DNA of 64,000 bases from Brevundimonas sp. (GCF_019636155.1 NZ_JAHBYB010000006.1:124001-188000), one strand, 5' to 3'; counted from the first letter of the stretch, positions 51,277 through 60,598 are shown. Notes: generated by a model from the sequence alone, not told the origin. Made by a program: numbers and translations.

Positions 51277-53403
51277 TTAGAACTCCAGGTTCGCGCCGAC
51301 CCAGAAGCGACGGCCGTCGCCCTGCTGGTCGTAGGTGGCGACGTCCAGGACCTTGTCCGTCAGGTTATAGACGCCGGCCTTCAGACTGACGTTCTGGCGC
51401 ACCCGCCAGTTCGCCCCGATATCGACCAGGGTGTAGTCGGGATAGCGTCGGCCCACCTGACGCGGGCCCTCCAGCACCGGCTGGCCGTTCGTGCCGACGC
51501 GCAGACCGGCGTTGATCTCCTCTCCGCGATAGGTGACCGAGCCCCACAGACCCAGGGTCTCGGTCAGGGCGTAGTCGACGCGGGCATTGGCCATGTGGCG
51601 CGGAGTCCGGCCCAGGGGCTGACCGGCATAAAGACCGCCGCGCTGCTCGGAATCGGTAAAGGTGTAGTTGGCCTTCAGCCTCAGCGTCTCGGTGGCGTCC
51701 CAGGCGCCGCCCAACTCCACCCCCTGGATACGGGCGTCGCTGACGTTGTACCAATAATAGAGCTGATACAGAGGATCGACCGACCAGCGCAGGACTTCGC
51801 CCGGCACGTCGCAGACGCCGTTATTGTTGACGTCGGGACCGCAAGCCCGATCGGAATCGATCTTGTCGGTGAAGTCGGTGCGGAACACGGTGGCGTTCAG
51901 CGACAGGGTCGGCGAGGGACGCCACAGGACGTTGATCTCATAGTTGGTGCTGGTCTCGGGCTTCAGGTTCGGGTCGCCGATGATGACGCCGCACAGACCC
52001 GCGCCATAGTTGCAGTTGGCGCCGCCGGTCTCGTAGGCGTAGCCCTCTGCCACGGCGCGCAGTTCCGGCGCCTTGAAGCCGGTCGAGACCCCGCCCTTGA
52101 GGGTCAGGGCGTCGCTGGCGCTCCAGACCAGATAGGCGCGCGGGCTCCAGTGGTTGCCGTAGCGTTCGTGGTCGTCCCAGCGCAGGCCCAGCGTCAGGGC
52201 CAGGTCGTCGGTCAGGCTGATCTCGTCCTCCGCGAACAGGGCGCGCTGCCAGACCCCGAAGGTCTTGGCGACATTGGTGCGGTCGCCCGGATTGACGTCG
52301 ACCAGGCTGCTGTCGAGGAACTGGCCCCCGAAGACCAGGTTGTGGTCGCCCAGGGCCGTGCCCTCCAGCGGGACGTTGAACAGGGCGTCATAGACGGTGT
52401 TGGTGATCTCGGGCGCGCGCAGACCCAGAACCAGCGTTCCGGTGGTGTCAGCAGTCCAGGTCTCGCGCTGGGCTTCCTCGCGCATGACCGAAAGGGCGCT
52501 GGTCCCCCAGTTCCAGTTGCCGTTCCAGGCCAGGGAGACGCTGTCTCGGCTGTGGTCGTTGCGGACGCTGCGGCCGGTCGGGGCGACGGTCAGACCCGCC
52601 GACGAGGAGCGTTCGATGCGGGCAGTGTCGGCCGTCAGCATGATTTCGTGATCGGCGTTCGGCGTCCAGGACAGGCGGCCGGTCAGATTGTATTCGTCCG
52701 ACCCCATCGAGCCCGTGCTCGAAGGTCCGTTGTAGATGTCGTCCTCGTCGCGCTGGAAAGTGCGGCCCCAGAATTGCAGGCCCAGGGTCTCCGACACGAT
52801 CGGGCCGCCGAGGTAGAACTGACCCTGAGACCAGTCGCCGCTATCGCCGTTCTCCTGGCTGACATAGTCGGCGCCGATCAAGCCGCCCCAACGCAGGGGG
52901 ACCTTCTTCGTGATGATGTTGATCACTCCGCCCAGGGCGTCCGAGCCGTACAGCGACGACATCGGGCCGCGCACGACCTCGATCCGCTCGATGGCACCGA
53001 CCGGGGGCATGAAGCTCTGTTCCAGACCGCCGTTGCCGTTGACGCGCGCCTCGCGCGTCGACTGACGACGACCGTCCACCAGGGTCAGGGTGTAGGCGCC
53101 CGGCAGACCCCGGATCAGGATGTCCTGGAAGTTCGAGCCGCCGCTGACGGATACGCCCTCCACATCCCGCACGGCGTCGAACAGATCGACATAGGCCCGG
53201 TTCTCTAGCTGTTCGGACGTCACCACCGAGATGGAGGCCGGCGCACGCTCAACGGTCTGGGCGCGGGTGGAGGCGGTGACGACGATGTCGTCCAGCCGGC
53301 TGGCCTCGTCCTGGGCCGGCGCCTGCTGCGCCAGGGCCGGGGTCGCCATCAGGCAGGCCCCCGCCATCAGGACGGTGCGGAAAGAGTATCGGAAGGCAGC
53401 CAT
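51277..53403 (-). CDS. TonB-dependent siderophore receptor
   Basis: The 708-aa outer-membrane receptor has a signal peptide (about residues 1-25, ATPALAQQ), TonB box-like LDDIVVTASTR, a plug domain (SISVVTSEQLENR, ILIRGLPGAYTLTLVDG, IEVVRGPMSSLYGSDALGG) and a 22-strand barrel ending in Phe (FWVGANLEF). The plug resembles FepA/CirA catecholate-siderophore receptors, but the ligand is unproven. A Fur-box-like palindrome lies 33 bp upstream of the ATG. It heads an operon with the binding lipoprotein and YncE-type gene. Confidence 0.92.
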   Translation of the reverse strand: MAAFRYSFRTVLMAGACLMATPALAQQAPAQDEASRLDDIVVTASTRAQTVERAPASISVVTSEQLENRAYVDLFDAVRDVEGVSVSGGSNFQDILIRGLPGAYTLTLVDGRRQSTREARVNGNGGLEQSFMPPVGAIERIEVVRGPMSSLYGSDALGGVINIITKKVPLRWGGLIGADYVSQENGDSGDWSQGQFYLGGPIVSETLGLQFWGRTFQRDEDDIYNGPSSTGSMGSDEYNLTGRLSWTPNADHEIMLTADTARIERSSSAGLTVAPTGRSVRNDHSRDSVSLAWNGNWNWGTSALSVMREEAQRETWTADTTGTLVLGLRAPEITNTVYDALFNVPLEGTALGDHNLVFGGQFLDSSLVDVNPGDRTNVAKTFGVWQRALFAEDEISLTDDLALTLGLRWDDHERYGNHWSPRAYLVWSASDALTLKGGVSTGFKAPELRAVAEGYAYETGGANCNYGAGLCGVIIGDPNLKPETSTNYEINVLWRPSPTLSLNATVFRTDFTDKIDSDRACGPDVNNNGVCDVPGEVLRWSVDPLYQLYYWYNVSDARIQGVELGGAWDATETLRLKANYTFTDSEQRGGLYAGQPLGRTPRHMANARVDYALTETLGLWGSVTYRGEEINAGLRVGTNGQPVLEGPRQVGRRYPDYTLVDIGANWRVRQNVSLKAGVYNLTDKVLDVATYDQQGDGRRFWVGANLEF

Positions 53404-53435
53404 GGATCGCCCCTGTGAGTAGGTGGCGTGGCTGT

Positions 53436-53454
53436 ATTGCGATTGTCTCGCAAT
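53436..53454. promoter_or_regulatory. Fur-box-like palindrome before the siderophore receptor
   Basis: The site ATTGCGA-TTGTC-TCGCAAT is a perfect 7-bp inverted repeat with a 5-bp spacer, matching alphaproteobacterial Fur sites in form. It lies 33 bp upstream of the receptor ATG and would explain iron-responsive control. Confidence 0.75.
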
Positions 53455-53595
53455 AGCAAGTGCGACACGATGGCTGGGGCGTCATGTGCCCGTCCCGCAC
53501 GATCACGGGGTCGCCAAGGGCGCGACCGGCGTGACCCTCACGGGCGTCCGCAGTCTCCGGCGGTCGTCGCCGCGCCCGAAGGTTTGGCCCCGCCC

Positions 53596-54480
53596 CTAGC
53601 GCGGCGGCAGGCCCGCCTCGACCAGCAGGGTGTCGAAGGCCTGGTTGGAGTTGTCGAAGGCCCGGCCGGGGGCGTCGGCGAGGCCGCTCAGGACGGCCGG
53701 CAGGTCTTCCTCCGTGGCCGGGCGGCTTTCGGTCTCGACGCAGAAGGCGCGGCGGAAACGGCCGCCGCCGGCGACGATGACCTGGCCGTTCAGATCGCAG
53801 GCCTCGCTGGCCAGCCAGGCGATCAGGGGCGCCACCTTCTCGGGCCGGAACAGGGCGGCGACATCGGGGCGCATGTGGTCGGCCGTCATCTGGGAGGCGG
53901 CGTAGGGCGACACGCTGTTGGCCCGTACGCCGTGACGCGCCCCTTCGGCGGCCAGGGTTCGGGTCAGGGTCTCCACCGCGGCCTTGGACGCCCCATAGGC
54001 CGCCAGGCCGTGCTGGCCATAGCGGCCGGCGCTGGACGTGGTGGTGATGATGCGGCCGTATCCCGCCTGCCGGAACACCGGCCAGGCCGCATGCAGCAGG
54101 TTCAGCGTGCCCAGGAAGCCGACGTCGAAAATGGCGCGGAAATCTTCCAGGCTGGTGCGCGAGAAGCCGCTGGCCTGGGGCGAGGCGGCGTTGGCCACCA
54201 CGATGTCCAGCCGGCCGAACGTTTCCAGCGCCGCCTCCACCATGCCCTGACCGGACCCCGGCGCCTCGACCGAGCCGTAGTTCTCGATGGCCCGGCCGCC
54301 CGCCTGGCGGATCGCCTCGGCCGTTCGCCAGGCCGAGGTGTCGGCGTCCGGCTGGCCGGGATGGCGGCGATTGTTGACCACCACGGCCGCGCCGCGCCGC
54401 GCCAGGTCCAGGGCGTAGGCGCGCCCCAGCCCATTGCCCGCGCCGGTGACGATGGCGACCCGTCCGGAAAGGTCGATCAT
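53596..54480 (-). CDS. SDR-family dehydrogenase, MFE-2-like
   Basis: The 294-aa short-chain dehydrogenase has GRVAIVTGAGNGLGRAYAL (NAD-binding), IVVANAASPQASG, TTTSSAGRYGQHGLAAYGAS with catalytic Ser/Tyr/Lys (YGASKAAVE), and ends VEAGLPPR. The VVVNNRRHP stretch after the first motif resembles the (3R)-hydroxyacyl-CoA dehydrogenase of peroxisomal multifunctional enzyme 2. It overlaps the DUF1295 gene by ATGA. With the MaoC-type hydratase upstream it could form an (R)-type beta-oxidation pair; this is inference. Confidence 0.87.
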   Translation of the reverse strand: MIDLSGRVAIVTGAGNGLGRAYALDLARRGAAVVVNNRRHPGQPDADTSAWRTAEAIRQAGGRAIENYGSVEAPGSGQGMVEAALETFGRLDIVVANAASPQASGFSRTSLEDFRAIFDVGFLGTLNLLHAAWPVFRQAGYGRIITTTSSAGRYGQHGLAAYGASKAAVETLTRTLAAEGARHGVRANSVSPYAASQMTADHMRPDVAALFRPEKVAPLIAWLASEACDLNGQVIVAGGGRFRRAFCVETESRPATEEDLPAVLSGLADAPGRAFDNSNQAFDTLLVEAGLPPR

Positions 54481-55439
54481 CGGGACGCCCCCGGGGGCGC
54501 GAACAGGCGCGGGAACATGCGCGGCACCCGCCGGGCGTAGTCGTCATAGTCGGGCCGGGTCTTGCGCATGTGGCGCTCATTGCCCGGCGCGGCCGATCCA
54601 TAGCCCATGAACCAGTAGACATAGGCCGGGCTGAACAGGGTGACCCAGCCCCACGGATGGGCCAGGGCGAAGGCGTAGTGGGCGGCCCACATGACCGATT
54701 CCCCGAAATAGTTGGGATGGCGCGTGCGGCTCCACAGACCGGCCTGCATCAGCTTGCCGCGATTGGCCGGATCCTTCTTGAACTGTTTCAGCTGCCAGTC
54801 GCCGACGGCCTGGAAGGCGAAGCCGACCAGCCACACGACGGCCCCCACGGCCGAGAGCCAGGTCAGGGCGCCGCCCGGCGCGGCCATGGCGAAGACCAGG
54901 GCGGCGGTCCAGAACCAGACGATGGCGCCCTGCAGGGCATAGACGGCGAAGAAGCTCCAGACGAACCAGCGGTCGCCGTATCGGCGGCGCAGGCTGGCAT
55001 AGGGTTCCTGCTCCACCTTCAAGTTGGTGCGCACGGCATGGGAGACCAGCCGCAGAGCCCAGACGGCCACCAGGGCGAACAGCAGCAGGGCATGCAGGCT
55101 GAACCCCGAACCGGACCGGAACAGGCCGTAGGCGGCGACCCCCAGGCTCATCAGGGGATAGGCGATGTCCATATAGCTGTGGTTGCGGCAGATCGTGCCG
55201 ACGCCCCAGGCCAGAAGGGCCAGGACCAGCAGAACGCCTCCGCATTCGACGAACAGTTGAACCGCGCCGGTCAGGGCCGGCAGATCGATGGCGCCCTGTT
55301 TCAGCGCGGCGTAGAGGGCCACCACGGCGACCAGCAGGGCGATATGGACGTGGTGCCATCGCCTGGCCCGGAAATCGGCCGGGATGGCGGCCAGCCATAG
55401 CACCGCCAAGGCCCCCGCCACGATGATCGCCACCCACAT
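54477..55439 (-). CDS. DUF1295 membrane protein (steroid 5-alpha-reductase-like fold)
   Basis: The 320-aa protein has about eight membrane spans and the DUF1295 C-terminal signature: LWSRTRHPNYFGESVMW (SAM/NADPH-type methyltransferase-reductase fold motif), RTRHPNYFGE and RRVPRMFPRLF. DUF1295 proteins are related to steroid 5-alpha reductases and may reduce a double bond in a lipid-like substrate. Start MWVAIIVAGALAV has a CGGAGGGGCGGC site. It is followed by the SDR with overlap. Confidence 0.85.
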   Translation of the reverse strand: MWVAIIVAGALAVLWLAAIPADFRARRWHHVHIALLVAVVALYAALKQGAIDLPALTGAVQLFVECGGVLLVLALLAWGVGTICRNHSYMDIAYPLMSLGVAAYGLFRSGSGFSLHALLLFALVAVWALRLVSHAVRTNLKVEQEPYASLRRRYGDRWFVWSFFAVYALQGAIVWFWTAALVFAMAAPGGALTWLSAVGAVVWLVGFAFQAVGDWQLKQFKKDPANRGKLMQAGLWSRTRHPNYFGESVMWAAHYAFALAHPWGWVTLFSPAYVYWFMGYGSAAPGNERHMRKTRPDYDDYARRVPRMFPRLFAPPGASR

Positions 55440-55547
55440 GCGCCGCCCCTCCGATAACTATTCCTATCGAAGCTACTACGATCTATCGGGCGCCATCAAC
55501 CTTGGATCACGATTTCCCACAGCATCCCGCTACAGAACTAACCCGGC

Positions 55548-56477
55548 TCAACTCCAGGGCATCCGGGCGGGCGTCACGTCGGCGTACTGGACCGGCTGGC
55601 TGCAGTGGCGGCAGCGGACGACCGACTGCAGCCGGCGCCCGCAGGTCCGGTGCGTCAGGATCAGCGGCTCACGACCCGAGCCGTAGATATAGCGGTCGCC
55701 CCAGTGCATCAGCTGGGCCGTGACCGGAAAGATGGCCCGCGCCGAAGCCGAAGGACTGTAGCGATAGCGGTCCGGTCGCTCTTGATAGAGCTGGGTGTAG
55801 GCCAGGCCCAGAAGCTGGAATTTGCGCAGCCGGTCCGAGAGGATGGCGGGATGCAGCCCCGTATGGGCCTCAATCTCGTCGAAGCGCCGGCAACCCAGGA
55901 AGAAGGCGGCCAGAACCTGGGCCGCCCGACGGTCGCCCATCACCTGCAGGAACAGGGACTGACGCCCCTCCCCCTCCTGGGCGATCTCGGCCCCGGCGCG
56001 CGAGTTGCGGAAACGGCGGGCGGGCGCCGCCGGCTCGAACCCCTCGCCCGGACCGGGGATATAGCTGACGTTGGACAGGACCACGTCCTCGTCGCAGTTG
56101 CCGCACACCGACCGCGACCGCAGCGGCTGGCCGCATTTGTGGATCCACAGGGGCTGGCGCGTATGATCGGGGTTGTCCCACACCAGCCGCCATTCGTCGC
56201 CGGCCGCGAAGATCGGGAACAGGCCGATGCCCTTCGCCGTCAACTGATAGCCCCCGCCACGTCCGCCGCCAGGGCTTTTCTCGACACAGCCGGCCTCGAT
56301 CAGCTGGCCCAGGCGCTTGCTCAGGGTCGAGGGCGAGACCCCCAGCCCCTCGGTCAGATCACTCCACCCATGCACGCCCGCGAACAGGGCCTCGATCAGC
56401 ATCAGCATCCAGTGATCGCCGATGATGTCGAACGTCGCCAGCACGGAACTGCGCCGCGACATCGGTTCCTGCGTCAT
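55548..56477 (-). CDS. Duplicated HxlR-type regulator with two zinc-ribbon-like motifs
   Basis: The 309-aa protein is an internal duplication. Each half has a winged-helix HxlR-like domain (first about residues 11-100, VLATFDIIGDHWMLMLIEAL; second about 178-260, QVMGDRRAAQVLAAFFLG) followed by a Cys/His ribbon: His113, Cys115, Cys125, Cys128 and His276, Cys279, Cys289, Cys292. The ribbons could bind zinc or iron. It sits inside the catabolic gene set and probably controls it; the signal is unknown. Start MTQEPMSRRS is preceded by GGGGGAAGAG. Confidence 0.85.
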   Translation of the reverse strand: MTQEPMSRRSSVLATFDIIGDHWMLMLIEALFAGVHGWSDLTEGLGVSPSTLSKRLGQLIEAGCVEKSPGGGRGGGYQLTAKGIGLFPIFAAGDEWRLVWDNPDHTRQPLWIHKCGQPLRSRSVCGNCDEDVVLSNVSYIPGPGEGFEPAAPARRFRNSRAGAEIAQEGEGRQSLFLQVMGDRRAAQVLAAFFLGCRRFDEIEAHTGLHPAILSDRLRKFQLLGLAYTQLYQERPDRYRYSPSASARAIFPVTAQLMHWGDRYIYGSGREPLILTHRTCGRRLQSVVRCRHCSQPVQYADVTPARMPWS

Positions 56478-56538
56478 CTCTTCCCCCTGCCGAACGCCCT
56501 TCTTAGACGATGGACATCGGGCGGGGCCATGCGGGATG

Positions 56539-57345
56539 TCAGGCTTGTGACCCGACCTTGCGGATCCGACGGTCGAGGAAATCCAGGACGATGGCGTCGA
56601 ACGCCTCGGGCGCCTCGGCCCAGCCGAAATGGCCGACGTCCCGCATGCAGACGAATTCCCCGCCGATCTTGCCGGCCAGCTTCTCCATCACGGCGGGGGG
56701 CGCGGCGCCCAGATCGTGTGCGCCGGCGATGCAGATGACAGGACGGGTCGCCATCTTCGGCAGGATGTCGCGGCCGTCGAAGCGGGTGATGGCCTCGATC
56801 GCCGCGCGGAAGGTCTCTTCGCGCATCCGAGACACCACCTCGATCAGCAGGTCGATGGCCGGATGGTCGGCGCCCGGCTTCATCATCGAACGCAGCATCC
56901 GCGGCGCGTATTCGGGAATCGTCTGGCCCGCGTCCAGCGGCGCCACCCGCTCGCGCACGAAGGCTTGCTGCCATTCGCCGTCCGAGCGGCCGAAGGCGGC
57001 GCTGGTGGCCGACAGGATCAGGCCGTCGATCCGATCGGTGCGATAGTCGAAGGCGCGCTGGGCGATCATGCCGCCCATGCTGTGGCCCAGGATGACATTG
57101 CGCTGCGTCCCCTGGGCGTCGATCAGCGCGGCCAGGGCGCGGGCGGCGCCCTCGACGCTGAAATCCTGAGGCATGGGACTGAAGCCATAGCCGGGCGCAT
57201 CCCAGGCGACCACGCGATAGCCGGCGCCGGCCAGGGTCTCGATCTGGTTGCGCCAGTAGTCCTTTGCTCCGAAGGCGCCGTGAAGCAGGAAGACCGTGAT
57301 GTCTCCGTCGCCGGTGACGCTGTAGTCGGGCAGTCGATGGGTCAT
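56539..57345 (-). CDS. Alpha/beta-hydrolase
   Basis: The 268-aa hydrolase has FLLHGAFGAKDYW (oxyanion), nucleophile elbow ILGHSMGGMIAQR (Ser near 98), a late Asp (IAGAHDLGAAPP) and His (RDVGHFGWAEAPE). It resembles enol-lactone or ring-cleavage-product hydrolases such as 3-oxoadipate enol-lactonase, so it may open a lactone or ester in the pathway. It lies between the regulator (61 bp) and the thiolase (39 bp). Confidence 0.87.
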   Translation of the reverse strand: MTHRLPDYSVTGDGDITVFLLHGAFGAKDYWRNQIETLAGAGYRVVAWDAPGYGFSPMPQDFSVEGAARALAALIDAQGTQRNVILGHSMGGMIAQRAFDYRTDRIDGLILSATSAAFGRSDGEWQQAFVRERVAPLDAGQTIPEYAPRMLRSMMKPGADHPAIDLLIEVVSRMREETFRAAIEAITRFDGRDILPKMATRPVICIAGAHDLGAAPPAVMEKLAGKIGGEFVCMRDVGHFGWAEAPEAFDAIVLDFLDRRIRKVGSQA

Positions 57346-57384
57346 GATCTAAGCTCTCTGTTCGGCCAGGGTGCGGGCGGCGCC

Positions 57385-58593
57385 TCAGAGGGCGCAGCGC
57401 TCCACGATCAGGGCCCCGCCGATGCCCGCCGCGCCGGATATGGCGATCAGGCCCAGGGTCTGGTCGCGGCGTTCCAGTTCATCGACGATCGCGCCCAGCA
57501 GGTTGACGCCGGTGGCCCCCATGGCGTGGCCCATGGCGATGCCGCCGCCGTTGACGTTCATCTTTTCGGGCGGGATGCCCAGGTCGCGCTGGACCTTCAG
57601 CATGACCCCGGCGAAGCCCTCATTGGCTTCCCAAAGGTCGATGTCGGCGGCGGTCAGACCGGCGCGCCGCAGGGCCGTCTGAGCCGCCTCTATGGCCCCC
57701 GTCAGGCCCAGGACCGCCGGTCCGCGCGTGCTGGCCCAGGCGCGTATGCGGGCCCGGACGCCCCGGCCCAGCCGCCGCGCGCCCTCCTCGCTGGCCAGCA
57801 GGGTCAGGGCCGCGCCGTCCACCATGGCCGGTGCGGCGCCGGCGTGGTGGATATGGGCGACATCGCCAAGGTGGGGGACATCCTGGCGCATCCGGTCCAG
57901 GAAGCGGGCCGACCGTTCCGGATCGTTCAGCGGTTTCAAACCGGCCATGGCTTCGGTCGAGGCGTCGGGCCGGATCGCCTCGTCGCGATCCAGCAGCACG
58001 GCGCCATCCGCGCCGTGGATGGCGATGATGGACCGGACGAAACGCCCCTGCGCCGTCGCCGCGGCCGCCTTTTGATGAGAGGCGACCGCATAGGCGTCGA
58101 TGTCCTGGCGGGTGAAACCCTCCATCGCCGCGATGGCGTCGGCTATGATCGGATTGGGTATGAAGGGCGCCGTTCGCATGACCTCCCGGTCGGTGGTCAG
58201 CGGCCCGTTGTCCGAGGCCATGGGCACGCGCGACATGCATTCGACCCCGCCCGCGACATACAGGTCGCCGACCCCGGCCATGATCTTGGCGGCCACATCG
58301 GCGCAGGCCGTCAGGCCCGAGGTGCAGAAGCTGTTGACCGTGAAGGCCGACCCGCGAACGCCCCAGCCGGCGTGCAGGGCCGAGGTCTGGGCGATGTTGC
58401 CGCCCTGCTCGCCCGTCTGGGTGACGCAGCCCAGGACGATCTCCTCGACATCGCCGGGGTCGACGCCGGTGCGATCGCCCAGGGCCCCATACAACTGACC
58501 CAGTATGTCGAGCGGCCGCAGGCTGTTCAGGCCGCCGCCCTCGCGCCCCTTGCCGCGCGGCGCGCGAATGGCGTCGATGACATAGGCGGTCAT
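57385..58593 (-). CDS. Thiolase-family acyltransferase with altered second catalytic Cys
   Basis: The 402-aa thiolase has the nucleophile Cys90 in NSFCTSGLTAC, an NEGFAGV region (usual NEAFA) and His356 in GGGIAMGHAMGATG. The usual CxG block near the C-terminus reads AISGAAGIGGALI, so the second catalytic Cys appears to be Ser386. It may still cleave or form a C-C bond, or may act as a transferase. Its start overlaps the stop of the carotenoid oxygenase-family gene (TGATG), indicating coupled translation. Confidence 0.87.
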   Translation of the reverse strand: MTAYVIDAIRAPRGKGREGGGLNSLRPLDILGQLYGALGDRTGVDPGDVEEIVLGCVTQTGEQGGNIAQTSALHAGWGVRGSAFTVNSFCTSGLTACADVAAKIMAGVGDLYVAGGVECMSRVPMASDNGPLTTDREVMRTAPFIPNPIIADAIAAMEGFTRQDIDAYAVASHQKAAAATAQGRFVRSIIAIHGADGAVLLDRDEAIRPDASTEAMAGLKPLNDPERSARFLDRMRQDVPHLGDVAHIHHAGAAPAMVDGAALTLLASEEGARRLGRGVRARIRAWASTRGPAVLGLTGAIEAAQTALRRAGLTAADIDLWEANEGFAGVMLKVQRDLGIPPEKMNVNGGGIAMGHAMGATGVNLLGAIVDELERRDQTLGLIAISGAAGIGGALIVERCAL

Positions 58594-60068
58594 CAGGCGG
58601 CCAGCGCCTTGGCGGCGCGCCCCTTGCGGATATCCTCGCCACGGCCCCAGTAGGCATGCGACCCGCCGGGAACGCGCTGGGGCAGTTGCACCCGGGCCAG
58701 GGGGCCGGCCGAAACATCGCGAGCGTCCCAGATATAGACCTCGGACTCCTTCGCATCCGAGACATAGGCGACCAGATAGCCGTCGTCCTCGGCCTTGGCG
58801 TCGGCGCTGGGGGCGAAGACCGGCTGGCCCATGAATTTCCCGGCCGGCAGGCGATAGGCGCCGACCTCGGTCATGCGCTCATAGTCGAACTTCTGGACGC
58901 CGCTGGCCAGGAAGAAGGGCTCGTCGGCCACATGGGTGTTGAACGAAAATCGGTTCTTGCGCCCCAGATAGCGGTTGTTGATGCCCGGCATCTCCATGCA
59001 GGCGTCATCGACCTCGCGCTCGGAACAGGCGCCGGTGCGCAGGTTGAAGCGGTATTCCACCAGGCGGGGCTGGGTGTAGGTGAAGGACAGGAAATAGTTG
59101 GGCGTCTTCACCCGCGGCGTGTCCATCGGGACATGCGGCACCGGCTCCAGCTGGCGATAGCCGAAGGCGACGATCTCGTCTCCGTCCTCCCAGGCGTTGA
59201 CGGTGTGCAGCATGTAGCCCGGCACGCCTTCGAACCAGCGGATCTGGTCGCCGGAACCATAACGCGGAATGACGCCATAGCGGCTGGGCAGGTCGCGATT
59301 GAAGGTCAGCTTCTTCTTGCGCAGCTTCAACAGCTCGGGATCCCAGTAAAGCGGGAAATCGTGGACGATGGTGTAGTTCTCGGTGATCCAGCAATCATGC
59401 GGCAACCGCGGCCCGGGCAGGGCGATCTCGGTGACGTGCTTCAGCTGGTTGTCCGCGCCGACGACGCCGTATTCCATGAAGGGGGCGCTGTTGAAGCTGT
59501 AGTTGAAGAAGATCAGTTCGCCGGTGTTTTCATCGACCTTGGAATGGGCCGACACCCCCTTGGTCCATTGGCCGCCGAAACTGTCCGGCCCCAGGGTGGC
59601 CAGGGTGTCCGCGTCCAGCCGATAGGGCTGGCCGCAGCGCGAGAACATGGTCTTGAACTCGCCGTTGTGCAGGACGACGTCGGTGCCGGCGTTGTTCTTC
59701 AGCCCCTCCTCGGCCTCGAACCCGTCGCGCAGGCCAGGATAGAGGCCGCGCCCGGCCTCCAGCTCGTTCAGCAGGCCGGCCGTCAGCACCATCCGGTTCC
59801 GATACACGGCCATGCCGTTCTCGAAGGTCGTGGCGTGAATCATCGAGTCGCCGTCGAACCAGTGATAGCGGCCGCTGGCGGGCGGAAGGATCGGGTTGTG
59901 CCCGTTGCGGATGTAGCAGCCGTCCAGATCGCGCGGTATCTCGCCGATCACGGTCATGTCCCAGGCGGTGATTTCCTTATCGACAGGTGCGAAAACCCCG
60001 TCGAGATAATCGTTCCCCTCCTCGAAAATCTTTATAGGCAGGGTGTTCTCTACGACGACCTTCGTCAT
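58593..60068 (-). CDS. Carotenoid cleavage oxygenase family protein
   Basis: The 491-aa protein belongs to the carotenoid/lignostilbene cleavage dioxygenases, a seven-bladed propeller with non-heme iron. Candidate iron-ligand His residues are visible in SAHSKVDENT, TIVHDFPLYW, HTVNAWEDGD and GSHAYWGRG. Family block IPRDLDGCYIRNGHNP has His where NGPNP is usual. These enzymes split C=C bonds in carotenoids, stilbenes or isoeugenol-like phenylpropanoids; substrate unknown. MTKVVVENTL was chosen as start because GGAAAGG lies just upstream; an ATG 15 nt earlier is possible. Confidence 0.92.
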   Translation of the reverse strand: MTKVVVENTLPIKIFEEGNDYLDGVFAPVDKEITAWDMTVIGEIPRDLDGCYIRNGHNPILPPASGRYHWFDGDSMIHATTFENGMAVYRNRMVLTAGLLNELEAGRGLYPGLRDGFEAEEGLKNNAGTDVVLHNGEFKTMFSRCGQPYRLDADTLATLGPDSFGGQWTKGVSAHSKVDENTGELIFFNYSFNSAPFMEYGVVGADNQLKHVTEIALPGPRLPHDCWITENYTIVHDFPLYWDPELLKLRKKKLTFNRDLPSRYGVIPRYGSGDQIRWFEGVPGYMLHTVNAWEDGDEIVAFGYRQLEPVPHVPMDTPRVKTPNYFLSFTYTQPRLVEYRFNLRTGACSEREVDDACMEMPGINNRYLGRKNRFSFNTHVADEPFFLASGVQKFDYERMTEVGAYRLPAGKFMGQPVFAPSADAKAEDDGYLVAYVSDAKESEVYIWDARDVSAGPLARVQLPQRVPGGSHAYWGRGEDIRKGRAAKALAA

Positions 60069-60139
60069 TTGAGGCCTTTCCATGGGCCAAGCTTGGCCAT
60101 CTACTTCAATAACGATAGTCGCGACGCCGCCTGGCCGTG

Positions 60140-60598
60140 TCAAGCGCCGGGGTAGAGAATTGTCAGCCAATCGCATGAGAGGGCAGGACGCTCAGCCCCT
60201 TCAATCTCAACCACGCACCGGCGACGCAGTTTCAGGCCTGCGCCCTTCGCCTCGACCGCGACCAGGGTCTCGACAAGCCGGATGCGAGACCCTGTCGGCG
60301 TCGGAGAGACGAACCTCAGGCGGTCGTAGCCGTAGTTGAAGCCGTGTCCGACACCGACGTATTCGACGATTTCGCGCGTCATGGCCGACATCAGGCTGAG
60401 GATCAGGCCGCCATGCGCGATGGTTCCGCCCCGTTCCCGCGTGGCGCGTTCGCGATCCACATGGATCCACTGGCGGTCGCCGCTCAGCGCCGCGAAATCG
60501 TCGACCTGGGCCTGGGTAATCTCGCGCCAGGCCGAGCGCCCCAATTCGCAACCCGCCAGCCCGGGAAGCGCCGAAAACGAAACCTGCCTGATAGCCAT
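60140..60598 (-). CDS. MaoC-like (R)-specific enoyl-CoA hydratase
   Basis: The 152-aa hot-dog protein has the catalytic hydratase-2 region: FAALSGDRQWIHVDRER and GGTIAHGGLILSLMSAM (Asp and His of the R-specific hydratase motif). It would hydrate a trans-2-enoyl-CoA to the (3R)-hydroxyacyl-CoA, the substrate for an MFE-2-like dehydrogenase as found downstream. It is the first gene of the minus-strand set and diverges from the TonB receptor. Confidence 0.88.
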   Translation of the reverse strand: MAIRQVSFSALPGLAGCELGRSAWREITQAQVDDFAALSGDRQWIHVDRERATRERGGTIAHGGLILSLMSAMTREIVEYVGVGHGFNYGYDRLRFVSPTPTGSRIRLVETLVAVEAKGAGLKLRRRCVVEIEGAERPALSCDWLTILYPGA

